This document shows, one piece after another, positions 49,740 to 60,869 of a stretch of DNA of 64,000 nucleotides (position 1 is its first letter; the number at the start of each line of letters is the position of its first letter). The notes under the pieces are model-generated. The model was not told the DNA's origin and did no database searches. It saw nothing but the letters and a program-made list of their open reading frames with translations. The stretch comes from Aphrophora alni. Lineage: Eukaryota; Arthropoda; Insecta; Hemiptera; Aphrophoridae. Position numbers and translations under genes: made by a program. Location of the stretch: contig OY740774.1 in the NCBI GenBank assembly GCA_963513935.1, forward strand, positions 28,043,949-28,107,948, written 5' to 3'.

Positions 49740-50200
49740 AAAATTGAGGCTCTATTTACTTGCTCTGAAGACAGCAAAAAGGGCCTTCGACTCAGAACTA
49801 CGGTAGGCCTCTGTCGACTATTATAAGTTGTATCCTAAAAACCATTGGCTTCGAATCTACACCGACGCATCACCCAAACCAAGTTCCGGACACACCGGGG
49901 CCTGGTTTCATTACATCAACTTAGAGACCTCGATAGCAGGCCCTCTGCAACTAATTCCATGGCGAAGTATTTGCAATGTCCGACGCTTCCTTAAAACCGT
50001 TATCTCCGAAACATCCTTCACAAACCAACTGAGAGCAGCAATAGGTTGTCAATCGAGAAGAGTTGGCGCGGCTGGGCCATTCAGGAGTAAGGATGTTCAT
50101 CCAAAAGCTTCCTAGCTACTTTGGAATACATGGAAATGAGACTGTCGCGAATCTGGTCAAAGCCGGAGTTGAAGTTATTTCACAACCTGAAACCAGCCAG
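49740..50200 (+). pseudogene. LINE RNase H domain relic
   Basis: An open frame from 49828 reads YPKNHWLRIYTDASPKPSSG then HTGAWFHY. IYTDAS (49854-49871) is the first catalytic-Asp block of RNase H domains in Jockey/R1-type LINE ORF2 proteins. After a frameshift, 50122-50175 reads GIHGNETVANLVKAGVE, matching the final H.G..GNE.AD.LA..G block. In this copy the Asp after A is Asn (VAN for IAD). The middle block with the catalytic Glu is not clear. The element is a dead fragment. The RT would be expected upstream, but only about 90 bases of related sequence precede it. Confidence 0.7.
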
Positions 50201-52200
50201 CCTTTAACCTCAGCCGGGTGAATAGCGATTCATTGCCCAGTTATCAATACCAGAGGGTAGCAGGTGAAAGGCGATGAACCTGACTCCTAGGCAATTCCTC
50301 GCGCAACCGGTGTTCAGTGCTCACTCGACAGGTCTGCCTGGAACTCATCTATTCATATTGGGAATCGTATCATGTGATAAATACTAATTCTTCGAGGGTA
50401 ACGAGCAGGACCATCTATTGGCTTGTTCATCACTCGTTCTCATCACATGGTATTGATAATCAAATAGTGGTGATCTATTAGAAAGTAAGGTTTTAAATGG
50501 TAGAATTGCCATGGGTTGGCATCGCGTTGCAATTGGAATCGTGCAGTAGTTATTATGAGTGGCCACCATTTTATAACGGAAAATAAAAGAAACACCTAGT
50601 ACATGGATTGGCGTAGTTGCAAAGAGGCTTATTACTAAATTTCATAACTATTGGTACGCAGGTTTAAGCGCTACAGCGTAATACAAATACAGACGACATA
50701 CCTAATGTTGGAGATTTCACATAACCTTGGTGGATAAAATCCTCCTCATTTTATATATTCTTCCACGCATTGTTCAACAGAGCTTCTTTTCAACCTTTAA
50801 TAATAACAATAACCTACATTGGAATGACAAAAGCGTTGAGTTGCGGTTATCTGAGAGAGGTTTCGACGCCGGCGGGCAGATAACGCTCCAATAGTACTTG
50901 AAAGGTAATGGAAAAATAACACTGAGGTTTGTTTAACAGTACGCTGTAATCTAATCTAGTAAAATTTATTGTTGTATTGATATCGTTGGAGAGGTGTTAA
51001 TTCCGGTTTGGAAGAGATTAATCAGAGTTTGAATTGAGATTTCCGATTTACAATGTGTTCACGTTTAAATGTTGCTTGAACGTTTTATGAAGGAGTTGTA
51101 CAAACAGTATTATTTTGTTTTACGAAATGTAAGATTTTCGTAAACAAAACTATATGATTTTGCAAGATTTTATTTTCTTACTTTCTCCCACAATCACAAA
51201 ATTTAGGAGTGATTCTGGATATCAAAATAAAATTTTAAAAAATTTCGTATTTCAAAAATACTTCTTATTTGTTTTTCGGTTTATTAGTTTTTCCCTAAAA
51301 ATGAGTTATAACTCCAGATCGAATTAACATATCGTTATCAAATTTTGTACAATATTTTATTGGTTAACAGTGTTCCATAAAATGTTACAATGTTGAAATT
51401 AATAATTTTAAAATGGTTGATGCCAGATATCTTACTATTTTCTTGGTTTAAAACATTTACAGTTTGTTTAAGTGTAGTTTTGGCACAGATAGGGATTGTA
51501 AGGCGATCATGAGTGCTGGCGGAATAGGGGGAATCTTGTGTGTGAAGGAGAAGGGATCCGTTTTGTAAACTGCCGATTCGGTTTTTACCTATTTGAACCT
51601 AGATTCCTATTAAATAATACACAAACTAGAGTTATATAATTTATGTCATTTTTTCCTAATATTTCGTCAAACTAATATTATGCGTAACGTGACTTATTCA
51701 TCTTTACTAATTCATAAGTTTAGACTTGAACATGGTTTTATAGCATGGAATATCCCTTCTCTTAACCATGTCAGCAACACGTCGTTTCTAGAATTACAGA
51801 TTGGCGTTGGGTGTAATTTCTTGTCTTAGTACGGAAAATTATCGATACCTAAAATTGAATTAGGAGGAAGATTGATAAGCAATTGAGTTTTAATCCATTT
51901 TTCGTTATGTTCAGCTTTCATTGCATTGTGATTCTTCTCCTGTTTTCAGGCCTGACGTAAAACTCAAGAGGGCGTTATCCGCTCCTCTTTCTTCATGTCT
52001 GGCGTGTACTTTGGCCCTTTGGATAAAAAAAAAGTGTTTTTCCACTAAAATTTTCCTGTTGTCTTCAGTTTTTCTCCACTTGAATCCTTTTCCCCTTACA
52101 ATTTTCCGTAACGTTTTAGTTAAAATTGAACTCTAATATCGAGTGAAATTAAATTCCGAACTTTTAAAACGCTTTTTAACTTAAGTGACTTTGAGATTAA
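50201..52200. other. Non-coding stretch
   Basis: The first 150 bases keep the G+C content of the LINE relic and may be its continuation. A G/C-richer patch at about 50820-50905 ends in a donor-like gtaatg, but no clear acceptor or conserved frame was found. Otherwise nothing is recognised. Confidence 0.4.
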
Positions 52201-52204
52201 TATT

Positions 52205-52400
52205 ATAAATTATTTTCCTTCATGTGCATTTTCCCCCAAAAATATGTTTTGTAAAAAACACAAAATGACAGACAGAGGGAAAATTTTAGAACATATATTC
52301 ACGGAAACATTTTTACTTATTTTGACCCAAGGAACCATATCCTGATGTTTTGGAACGTAGTTTGGAAACAATCTGTAGGCTATATATTTTTTCAAAGAAA
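52205..52400 (+). repeat. Short dispersed repeat (family C), copy 2
   Basis: Contains ttttgtaaaaaacacaaaat, then gacagacagagggaaaat, then gaacatatattcacgg, then tttacttattttgaccc, in the same order as at 10140-10345. Confidence 0.5.
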
Positions 52401-52454
52401 GCGACTAAACTTCACTTTTTGATCAACAACTACCTAATTTTTTTATGACCTAAT

Positions 52455-52540
52455 ATTTTTGGTTAATATTTTTTGGTTTTGGAGATGGGTGCATGAGGAA
52501 ATTTATACAATGTTTTTGACGCGTTTATTTTTGAAAAAAA
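52455..52540 (+). repeat. Short dispersed repeat (family I), copy 2
   Basis: Contains tttttggttttggagatggg, then tgcatgaggaaattt, then tgtttttgacgcg, matching 7945-8030. It follows family C by about 55 bases. Confidence 0.4.
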
Positions 52541-53365
52541 AAAAATCTATTAGTATTTATCTTGACCCATCAAGTATTTCTCCATGCTATTTGAAAAAAA
52601 TAAACACTTTAATGGAATTGAACTGTCCAACTTCAATATGGTGTCAATTATTTACAACATGTAACTGAATTAGTTCGGCATTGCAGTGCTCACAACTCAC
52701 TCCTTTGATTTATAACCTAACAATTCGTTCACTTCGCTCCACCCCGCCAGGTGTTACACCAGCTCTGACCCTATTGATCTTGTCTCTAATTAAAATCGTA
52801 ATTTATTACAAGAAATATTCGTCCAAAACACAGTCTTTGAGCGATAGACTTAGTGCAGATTTTTTTAATATTCTACAGCAATAAATTACTTAAAGTACGA
52901 CGTAAAGGGTCGTAAAAGTGTTGTTGCGCGGGACAGTAATTTAAAAGCAGGAATTCTGCGTCCCTAGTAGACATTGTAAAGTACTTAAATGCGTAATGGT
53001 GCGTCAACGACTGTATAATTAGAAGTCATTTACTTTCTTTTGTTTTTAAAATCGTATAAAAATTAGATCTGATTTTGGTTGTAATTTATGATGTTTTTAA
53101 AGTCGAGTTAATTTTGAGTGAAAGTTTTGATAATTTTCAGCTAAACAGTAGACTTTGAAATTGACTCTGATGTATTTTTACAGTTAGATTTATTGGTGTT
53201 GTCTTCTGACTCACTCTGTTTAAAAATAAACGGTGTAAAACATTGCACAAACTTTCTAACATACAAGTGAAAATTGACAATGGACGTCGTCTTACATTTT
53301 GAAATTATTTTAATTAATATTTATATTTTAATGTAACAGCAGATATTTCTCGTTGAAACTTCATA
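52541..53365. other. AT-rich non-coding stretch
   Basis: No gene supported. The block at 53220-53300 (tgtaaaacattgcacaaac and following) has diverged relatives at 32640 and 55255. Confidence 0.45.
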
Positions 53366-53366
53366 T

Positions 53367-53930
53367 TCAAGGATAAAATAAAGCAATAAAGCTTAAAGTT
53401 TCAATATATTTTAATAATATAAATGAGCTACAATTGTTTCGCCTTGTGGCATCATCGGGCAACTGATAATTAACAGGTATTGACAACAATTTATACTCAC
53501 ACAAGTAACAGGAAACTGAAATACAATAGAGAAATCGGGAAAGGTAGGGGGAATGATCTAGTAGGTAGATTAGTTGATAAACTATGTTAAGGATGGGTTT
53601 TAGAAGGGGTGACGAATTTAATACAATTTGGTCATTTAAGTTGAAAGTAGGCCTAAGTGAAATATATCTATTTATTTCTAAACATTCTATATTATTTAAT
53701 CTATTGCTTTTATTTTCTATATGTAAGAGTTTAACATTCAATTTCGGATCAAAATTATGACCTGAGTCCAAAAGGTGGTTAGCAAAGTTAGAGTCGCTAT
53801 AGGCATGTTTCCAGCTATTTACATGTTCTTTAATCCTAACGTTTATAGATCTACCTGATTGACCTATGTACTCAGAACCACAATCTTGATATTTTATGAA
53901 CTCCACTATTTTCTAACATTTCTTTTTTAT
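53367..53930 (-). pseudogene. Penelope-like element GIY-YIG endonuclease relic
   Basis: The minus-strand frame from 53906 to 53367 gives 179 residues. It opens with YQDCGSEYIGQSGRSINVR, then IKEHVNSWKHAYSDSNFAN, then HLLDSGHNFDP. This is the GIY-YIG nuclease found at the C terminus of Penelope-like retroelement polymerases: YIG, the Arg of SGR, and the H-GH-FD block are present. The first half (GVHKI for GIY) is in another frame just upstream, so there is a frameshift within the nuclease. The reverse transcriptase is missing, because a 45-base T tract (53960-54004) cuts the element off. The frame runs on through the terminal stem-loop motif (LPDDATRRNN), which lies in the 3' flank of the element. 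The protein would act in target-primed integration. This copy is dead. Confidence 0.85.
53368..53466 (-). other. PLE terminal repeat arm with hammerhead-like motif, minus strand
   Basis: Reads on the minus strand TTGCCCGATGAT, then GCC-ACAA-GGC, then GAAACAATTG, then aaatgagc-type sequence and cttaaagtttc to gctttattttatcc. The 3-bp stem has a 4-base loop. The core is CCGATGA rather than CTGATGA, a change expected to impair cleavage. It is inverted relative to the arm at 54112-54203. Confidence 0.6.
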
Positions 53931-53956
53931 CTTTATTATTATCCAACATTTTTCCT

Positions 53957-53959
<3 letters not shown>

Positions 53960-54004
<45 letters not shown>
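53960..54004. repeat. Poly(T) tract, 45 bases
   Basis: Lies exactly at the 5' break of the PLE nuclease relic. On the minus strand it is a poly(A) run directly upstream of the nuclease sequence. Confidence 0.97.
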
Positions 54005-54008
<4 letters not shown>

Positions 54009-54111
54009 TAAAAGGCAACTTTACGATTATATTTAGTTGAAATAAGGTTATTGATTTTATAACTAGTTCTGTTGATATAACATAATTTACAATATTGAAC
54101 TATTTCAATGC

Positions 54112-54203
54112 AACAGTTGCCCGATGATGCCGCAAGGCGAAACAATTATAGCTCATTTATATTATTAAAATATTTTGAAACTTTAAGCTTTATTTTATCC
54201 TTT
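54112..54203 (+). other. PLE terminal repeat arm with hammerhead-like motif, + strand
   Basis: Reads TTGCCCGATGAT, GCC-GCAA-GGC, GAAACAATTATAGCTC, then catttatattattaaaat and ctttaagctttattttatcc. It is an inverted copy of 53368-53466 with few changes, one of them in the loop (ACAA to GCAA). Penelope-like elements commonly carry an inverted terminal segment at the 5' end, which is how I read this arm. Confidence 0.65.
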
Positions 54204-54820
54204 AATATTTATATATTTAAGTCGGCTCTAAACTTACTTCACTTGTCTTAAAAACTATTCTTAAATACTATATGATGTATTTATTATACAGCAGTTTAAA
54301 TTATGGCTATCTTGGTTCAATCAATTTTTTTTAAATTATCCCTTAAATGTAATTTTGAATTATTTGTACACTGTTTGGGCCTTTAATCTTCAAATTTTAC
54401 CATCAAAATTTATAAAAGGAGTGGGGAGGAAAGCTATAAAATCGATTAGAAATTACGCCTTTAAAAACAAATCCATGTGCGATTTTTTGTTTTTTACCGA
54501 TGATTCATAAACCAGCATTTTGGGGAAGATGGCAATCTATATGTTTTGGTTGTGTCGTTACAGGCTGCAGTTTAGTAAAATTTAATAAAAATCTAACAGA
54601 TTTTGAGAAATTTTGTTTTTTATGATGGAAATTGTCTTAGGGTACACCTAAAATTTGAATTATTGAAAAAATTAAGAAAAAAAATCCCAAAATATGGTAA
54701 AAAATACCCACATATAATTTGATTATAATATGGCGACTCCTTTCAGTTATAGAGGACTGCACATGCGACACAGTTTTTTTTGACACCTTGAATACTTTTT
54801 CCTATAGCGTACATGTGAGA
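54204..54820. other. AT-rich non-coding stretch
   Basis: Nothing recognised. Confidence 0.45.
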
Positions 54821-54824
54821 ACGT

Positions 54825-55145
54825 AATGAAAGACTCAAGTGTGTACTAAAACCACACTATAATCTGCTTAGCGCCAACATATTATATTCTTCGTCAAATA
54901 AACACAGATATTCGTCATCAGAAAACTTTTGGTTTTATTTTGACTCGATAGTTTTTACCCCTCAACTACCCCAAGCTCATTTTTTGTTCCTATATGAAGA
55001 ACAATACAAAGAATATAAATACAAAGTTTGAAATACATAGGATTTGTCGTTTTCTCTACGTAGACTGGTTGCTAGTTACAGAGGGTCAGACACGCTCGTG
55101 AGTTATAAGGGTCCTTGGTTTTATCTACGGACCCTTAGAACTAAT
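54825..55145 (-). repeat. Dispersed repeat family A, short form, minus orientation
   Basis: From gaaagactcaagtgtgtac to gtccttggttttatctacgg, with gcgccaacatattatat and gtttgaaatacataggattt between. Its head points toward the head of the + copy that starts 300 bases further on. Confidence 0.7.
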
Positions 55146-55444
55146 ATGGAAAAATACGGTAATGAATTTAAAATAGATATAAACATTAACTTTAGTTTTT
55201 GTATTTCTATTTATTGAACTTATAAAAAAAATCACCTATAAGGTACGTAAGCAAACAGTGTAAACATATTGCACTAATTTTCTCACATTAAACCAAATAA
55301 TAATCCTAGCCATCTGGTTAAATAATGTCTTTAATATTTCTGATATTTAAGAAAGAAAAAATTATTAGTTGCCCCTCATTTTTTGTGGGAGAGAAGTTAG
55401 ATTACGGTGATTCTTTCACATTGGTTTTTTGTAGTTTTAATTTT

Positions 55445-56420
55445 TAGGGTCTGTAAGGTAATTTTTTTAAGTAAAAAAAACTAAGGACACTTATAATTTC
55501 ACAGGCGTGTTTGTCCGTCTGTCTGAGTGTCGCAACCCGTCTACACAGACAAGGCAAGAAATCCTATATATATATATACCGGTATATATATATATATATA
55601 TTAAATTTTGCATTTACATTCTTTGTATTGTCCCACGTATAGAAAAAAATGAATCGGTAACAACTACAAAATGACTTTGGGGTATTTAAGGGGCAAAATG
55701 TTTTTTTTAATATTATCAATTAAAACTAAATTAGTCCGATTACGAATATGTATGTTTATTTGACATAGAAATTTATACGTTGGCGCTAGGCCAATTTTAC
55801 AGTGTCACATAGCTTGCCTTTATTCGAACACGGTGTGACCTACAAATCTGAAAAACATTTCGATTTAAAATTAAACTGCAATCCGAAGTCATGTATTAAT
55901 AGTTTTAGGGCGTCTACGATTAAATTTAACCACACAACGACAAATGCTCAGCGTATAAGTTTTAAAAGCAGTTTTTGTGAGGTGCGAGACAAACAATTCA
56001 ATAGTCATTAAAAGATGGATTGGATTCTCATTGATTTCTCTTTATTAGGGTCTGTAGGTAAAACGAAGAGACCATTATAATTACACACACGTGTATGTTA
56101 ACATGATAATTCCTAAACATTTAAAACTTTGGATTTTTTTTTTATTTATTTTTTGTTTGTTTTGTATTGTGCAACAAAAAATAATACCTCGGACTAATGG
56201 GCTAAAACTATGGAATTGAAAATTTTAATATTTGGAAATATTATGTTCGGGGGTATTAAACAAAACTATAAGTTATTCTGATTACGAATGTGTATGGTTA
56301 TTTGAGAAGTATGTCATATGTTGGCGTTAGGTTTGACTTTATAAAAATAACTCTCCCTATATGTGCTACAAATGCTAAGTCGTGTGGTTTTAGGACACGC
56401 TTGACTCTTTTATTTAAAAT
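55445..56420 (+). repeat. Dispersed repeat family A, long-short dimer, + orientation
   Basis: The long unit runs from the head near 55445 to about 56033. A second head at 56046 (tctgtaggtaaaacgaagag) starts the short unit, which ends in gtggttttaggacacgcttg. Between the two lie a palindromic (AT)n around CCGG (55567-55600) and a 69-codon frame (55802-56011) that is not family-like. It has the same design as 2735-3660. Confidence 0.75.
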
Positions 56421-57475
56421 TATTTTGTAATGTATTTAAATAGAGTCAACTCTTATGTAGGTTTGCCCTAAACTTAAATAGTATTTGTTTAAAATCCGAG
56501 TGACGCTGTTCAACGATCTTCCAGAATAGTTGATTTATTTAATTTTTGATTTTGTAATTGGTTTGGGTCATTTAACCAAAATTTGAATGAACACGTTGAG
56601 TCGATTTTTTATAATTACGTCTTTTATGATAGCTCCACGGTCGATTTTTTTTATATTTTACCGTTAAATCTCATGAGGTAGCGACCAATACAATTTGTTT
56701 CGATTCTTTGAGGTTAAAATTGAACAAAATTTAATCAAAACCGTTAAGAAACTATTATCAAATTAAATGAACATTAAATAAAAGATAGAGTAAAAGAACG
56801 AACATTTTCGCATTTCTCGAATCTTTAAAACGTCAAGCCGCCTACTATTTTCCGATAATTATTATTTGTCTAATAACAACTTTCTTATGGACATTGATTC
56901 CAAGATGGCGGTTAGGTCTGCAGAGTTTTAATTAATAACTGTTTTCTCCCCAGACATATGAACTCGTCCATCTCAACTTTTCATAATTAATTAAATAACA
57001 ATGTTGAAGTTAGGATGTTTGGCTGTTTCTTACTTCACTTGAGTCTGTACTTGGGTTGAGTCATTTCGATAAGTGAAAAGTTTGAATTGAAGAGAGAAAG
57101 AGGAGCTGATGGGGGAGGGGTAAATGTTTTTAACAATTTCAAAGAGAAAGCGTAACTGAAAAGTATTGTTTTATTTTAAGATTACTCATTTTTACTTCTC
57201 AGTTATTAAATAAGGAAAATTCGTAATTGTACTAAAATTTCGATGTGTCTTGATCAGTAGTTCTTGACGTTTTAAGTACCAAGGAACACAACTAGACCAT
57301 TTTCAGAAAGATGTATGTCCGTCTATACCATTTTTGTAACCAATTATCTCAAATAATGCTAATAGTGAAATGGTGTTGAATATTGTAAAGAATTTGAATT
57401 ACAGACTAAAATGATTAATATGTTAAAGGAAATCTACAAAACATGAATTGTAGTAATACGGAGAGAACTCAAGTG
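56421..57475. other. AT-rich non-coding stretch
   Basis: No gene supported. Confidence 0.45.
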
Positions 57476-57479
57476 CTCT

Positions 57480-58080
57480 CTCCGCTTATTTTTGTAACAG
57501 TGATGGATCTTGTAATGAAGTGTTTTTGACGGATGACTAGGACTGCAGTGGGCCATGTATCGACGATTGTAGGATCTGGAATGTCGGACATCTACCTGCT
57601 GTTTCAAAAACTTCTAGGTTCCATAGAGAGATGGCAGAAAACTGAAAAATTGAACTTGAAGATTAACAGAAGGAAAACAATAACAACAAAAAGGAAAAGG
57701 CGTTTAATTTTGAAGAGCAGGGAATGAAACTAGTTTTGCTACTTAAGCAGTACTAATCCAGTAAATTAAAAAAAGGAAAGTTCCTTTTCCAAAGTTTTGA
57801 CCAATATGAAAACCAACTCAGATGAGTGAAAGGATAAAGCTGAGATATTTTGACATAAATGTTATGTACGTTCCGCTTTATGACTGTAAATCTTGGAAAG
57901 AGTCAAGGAGAACACAGACGTTTACCAAATATATATTAGAAATAACATGACCCAAAATAGTATGAAACTAGAACTTTGGGAAACGAGTAGAGGAAAGCAA
58001 AAATTAAACGAAGAAAGTGAAATTGGATTGGTCGCACTTAGTGAAAGGATGATGTGACTAAAATACTGATAGTAGTTAGT
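57480..58080 (+). pseudogene. LINE (RTE-like) reverse-transcriptase relic
   Basis: In shifting frames it reads LIFVTVMDLVMKC (the VxD end of the fingers/palm block). Then, from 57533, the DIYLLFQKLLGSIERWQKTE and KLNLKINRRKT blocks seen just after the catalytic YADD box in RTE-type RTs. Near 57870-58070 it has VPLYDCKSWKE, then FGKRVEES, then KLDWSHLVKG, like the LLYG.E.W, LW.RT and WRWLGH.LR blocks. The YADD box itself is not readable, and the sequence there is deleted or scrambled. It is a dead, partial copy with several frameshifts. A 34-base string shared with 58387-58421 overlaps its middle. Confidence 0.6.
57673..57706 (+). repeat. 34-base string shared with 58387-58421
   Basis: gaaaacaataacaacaaaaa followed by ggaaaaggcgttt occurs here and 0.7 kb downstream in the same orientation with no difference. 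The flanks are unrelated. It may be a templated copy made at repair or insertion. Confidence 0.85.
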
Positions 58081-58985
58081 TATTTAAATAGGACATAAAA
58101 TTGCTTCGATTTTGCCATAAACTAATTGCTAGAGTAAATTGTATTTTATTAAAATCGAACGTGTAATTATGGCGGTCAATGTTTTTTTTTTTTTTTTTGC
58201 TTGCCACTTATTCCTAAATCGTAATATATTTTCGAGCGATTTTTCACATGGGTTCAGGTTAATTAATCTTTACATTTCATTAAAATTTGAACTTAATTGG
58301 TAGAGCCGATTTTGAGATAACAATTATAACAATCCCTGTGGCTGATTTTTTAAGTCTTGACCTGAGATTTTTTGGAGACTAACAGGAAGAAAACAATAAC
58401 AACAAAAAGGAAAAGGCGTTTTCTTTGTGTTTTTAGAGGATACACGTGAATAAACTGGGATCGAATTTGTTAGAGCCGATTTAGAGAAATTTATAAATTT
58501 TGTGTTTTTTTCCCTATCCCTAAATTTGGGTGGCACCTGCTCCTCAATTTTGAGTTATAGAAGAAAAGAAATTTAAGTCCCGAGATATGGCCCAAATAAT
58601 CTAGATAAGAAATTAGATAAAATCGTACCAAGTGTTTAGGCTTACAGATGACAGACAGACAGACAGCGTTTAAAATACTTTTTTGACCCTGAGGACCTTA
58701 CAACTGATAACAGAAAAAACTTGACATCGATTTATGGACCCAGTTTCTAAACAGCTACGCGTGTGTGAGAAAGTAAAAATAAGTTTGTCAAACATAAGTT
58801 CTTACGATTTCAAGCGATTTTCTATACATTGCAACATGGAATATCCCCCCCTACCCCACCTATTATAAGTCCCAAAAAATATTAAACAAGATAACAAATT
58901 TTTAGCACCATCGTAATATTTTGTCTCTGTGATTGAAAAATAATATGAACGAATTTTGTAAATATAAAGATTTTGTATGATTCAG
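58081..58985. other. AT-rich non-coding stretch
   Basis: Holds a 17-base T run at about 58183 and the shared 34-base string. No gene supported. Confidence 0.45.
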
Positions 58986-58991
58986 CATTCA

Positions 58992-59022
58992 CCTGAGGAT
59001 GTTATCTTGTTTCGAAACGCGT
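58992..59022 (+). other. PLE-type motif, + strand
   Basis: CTGAGGATGTTATCTTG followed by TTTCGAAACGCGTC. The core strings CTGAGGA and GAAACGCG are intact, but the spacer forms only a weak stem. Confidence 0.4.
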
Positions 59023-59797
59023 CTTGTGACATTAATTCAATTCAATTAATTTTAACGTAATTATAATTAAAATTATTAGAAAACTCTGTTTTATGTGATA
59101 CAGGACTGTTTTCAACTCCAATACAGGACTTGAAAACTCATGGCTGTGACACAAATTATGTTTCTTTCTCGTAGTTGAATCTAAATCCGATGAGTAAAAT
59201 ATAAGGCAGTTGATCTTGTTTATCTTATATTCATCCAGTACCACAACAAAAGAGTTGAATCTTAGATTGTTGATCTTGGCCGAGTGGCAAAGCTAGAGCT
59301 TTGTTTATTTTGGCTGAGAATTCAACATTTTCCAGCCGTTGCAAAGGGTTGGTTTTAAATATTGAAGTCCTTAGCTGTCAGTAATACTCGGATTTCTAGA
59401 ATCTCCTCATTGTCCTAGCAAGGTTCTGTTCTTAACGTCACCATTTGGCATTTCGTGTGTTTCTAGTTTGATTGTGTGTTTATTACACAGCTAAACTCAA
59501 CTTGTGAACAAACAGTTAAGAATTGTAGGGATAAGTTACTTTGTATATAGGCGAAACTATGATTTTGTTTTAATATAGCTACCATTCAAAACAATTCCTT
59601 TGCTATTTCATGGTATGAACGCAAGAGTTCCGATTAGGAATGAAGGACGCGTTCCGGCGTATTAAATATAATGGTTTGAACAAGCATAACGATTAGGTCT
59701 AGTCGTAAAAAAAAGGAATTTATAAAACTTTCCCACGAGAAGTTTTTATCTAACCCAAAAATAGAATTCTTACTAATTTTGTGAGTTTTTATTTATA
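59023..59797. other. Non-coding stretch
   Basis: A tRNA-Leu/Ser-like A box (TGGCCGAGTGGC, 59278-59289) is present without a matching B box or cloverleaf. No gene supported. Confidence 0.4.
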
Positions 59798-60151
59798 CAG
59801 CGTGTTAAATAAGTCCCGAGACGGCTTAATATTTTTTAACCATTACAAAGCTTTGCAGATTGTTAATAGACTCCAAAACCTATTTTAGTACCGCAACCTT
59901 TCCAGGAGGACGGACCACACAAGGAGTAAGTAGGAGCATAGATCGAGTTGTACATCGTATTAAAAGCTTCTATGAGTAGAACACAATTCCGCAAACTCGA
60001 CCTCAAAAGGTGCACCCTAGCTAAAATAGCGTGGGTATAAAGTTCATATTAGCTACAACGTCAGGTATGTTTTAAACAGCTTAATAATGTTTACTAGGTA
60101 GAGGTTATGAAATGAAATATTAAGCCGTCCCGGGACTTATTTAACACGCTG
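59798..60151. mobile_element. 354-bp MITE with 36-bp terminal inverted repeats and TA duplication
   Basis: Left end CAGCGTGTTAAATAAGTCCC continues to 59833. The right end (60116-60151) is its reverse complement with one mismatch. Both ends are flanked by TA (59796-59797 and 60152-60153), the target duplication of Tc1/mariner-type transposition. The interior has no transposase frame. It is therefore a non-autonomous mariner-type element. A mariner-like transposase relic lies 0.5 kb downstream, but nothing links the two beyond proximity. Confidence 0.88.
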
Positions 60152-60374
60152 TATATATTTAAACACTTCATGTTTTTGCTCTTCATTGTGTTACAAATAT
60201 TTAAAATAAATTGTTTTTTATATAACTTGTTTATAAATTATTTATTTTCCTTAAAATGGGATATAAATTGCATGTATCTTGTATATACGCATCAATGTAG
60301 GCTAAATACTGTATTAAAATTCTATAAATGTGCGAACGAGAAAGACGAGTAGTCGTAAAACAAACTCGAAATGT

Positions 60375-60500
60375 TAAATGAAATTTGAACTGTTTAATAA
60401 AACTTGCCGTCGGGAAGTTGTTACCTGACCAATAAATAACTCTCCCTCACTCACTACTTTTATATGTTTTCAAGTTTCATAGGGTTATAAAGATGTGAAA
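60375..60500 (+). repeat. Short dispersed repeat (family G), copy 2
   Basis: Contains aaacttgccgtcgggaagtt, gttacctgaccaa, ctactttt-atatgtttt and ttcatagggtta in the same order as 16415-16555. Confidence 0.45.
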
Positions 60501-60629
60501 TAAATTAAAGGACTTTACAACTTTGTAAATTAATATAAATTTATTCAAACTATTACATAGCTGGTATTTTGTAGTAAATACATCAAGGTTTTTTCCTTAT
60601 AGTTAGTTAGGTTCAATGTACTTCCATTG

Positions 60630-60862
60630 GTCATTTTGCAAACATCCCATCTGTATCATGATTGCAATGATTGTTGTAGAACTTCCTGCCCCATATCCAA
60701 GAGTTGTATGTATTCACTTTACTTCTTGAAGATAACTTCACGACTCATCACTGAAGATTAGGTTTGCAATGAAATCCTGGTCTTCATCTAATCGATGTAA
60801 CATTTCCGTACAAAACTCCTTACAAACAACCCTATCAGTGTCTTTTATTCCTTGCATCATTG
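60630..60862 (-). pseudogene. Tc1/mariner-like transposase relic
   Basis: On the minus strand the frame from about 60862 reads MMQGIKDTDRVVCKEFCTEM, then LHRLDEDQDFIANLIFSDES and a stop. In a shifted frame it goes on with KVNTYNSWIWG. The block (fc..ml..l..d..f...iiFSDE..F...G.vN.hN.r.Wg) is typical of insect mariner-like transposases. The D of IFSDE (60741-60758) is a catalytic DDE residue. It stops one residue later and shifts frame, so it is dead. The N-terminal DNA-binding part and the last catalytic residue are not recognised. Confidence 0.7.
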
Positions 60863-60869
60863 TTAATCT

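Noticed and set aside
59270..59345. tRNA-Leu/Ser-like A box TGGCCGAGTGGC
   Set aside because: No B box at the right distance and no acceptor-stem pairing could be found, so it is not called as a tRNA.
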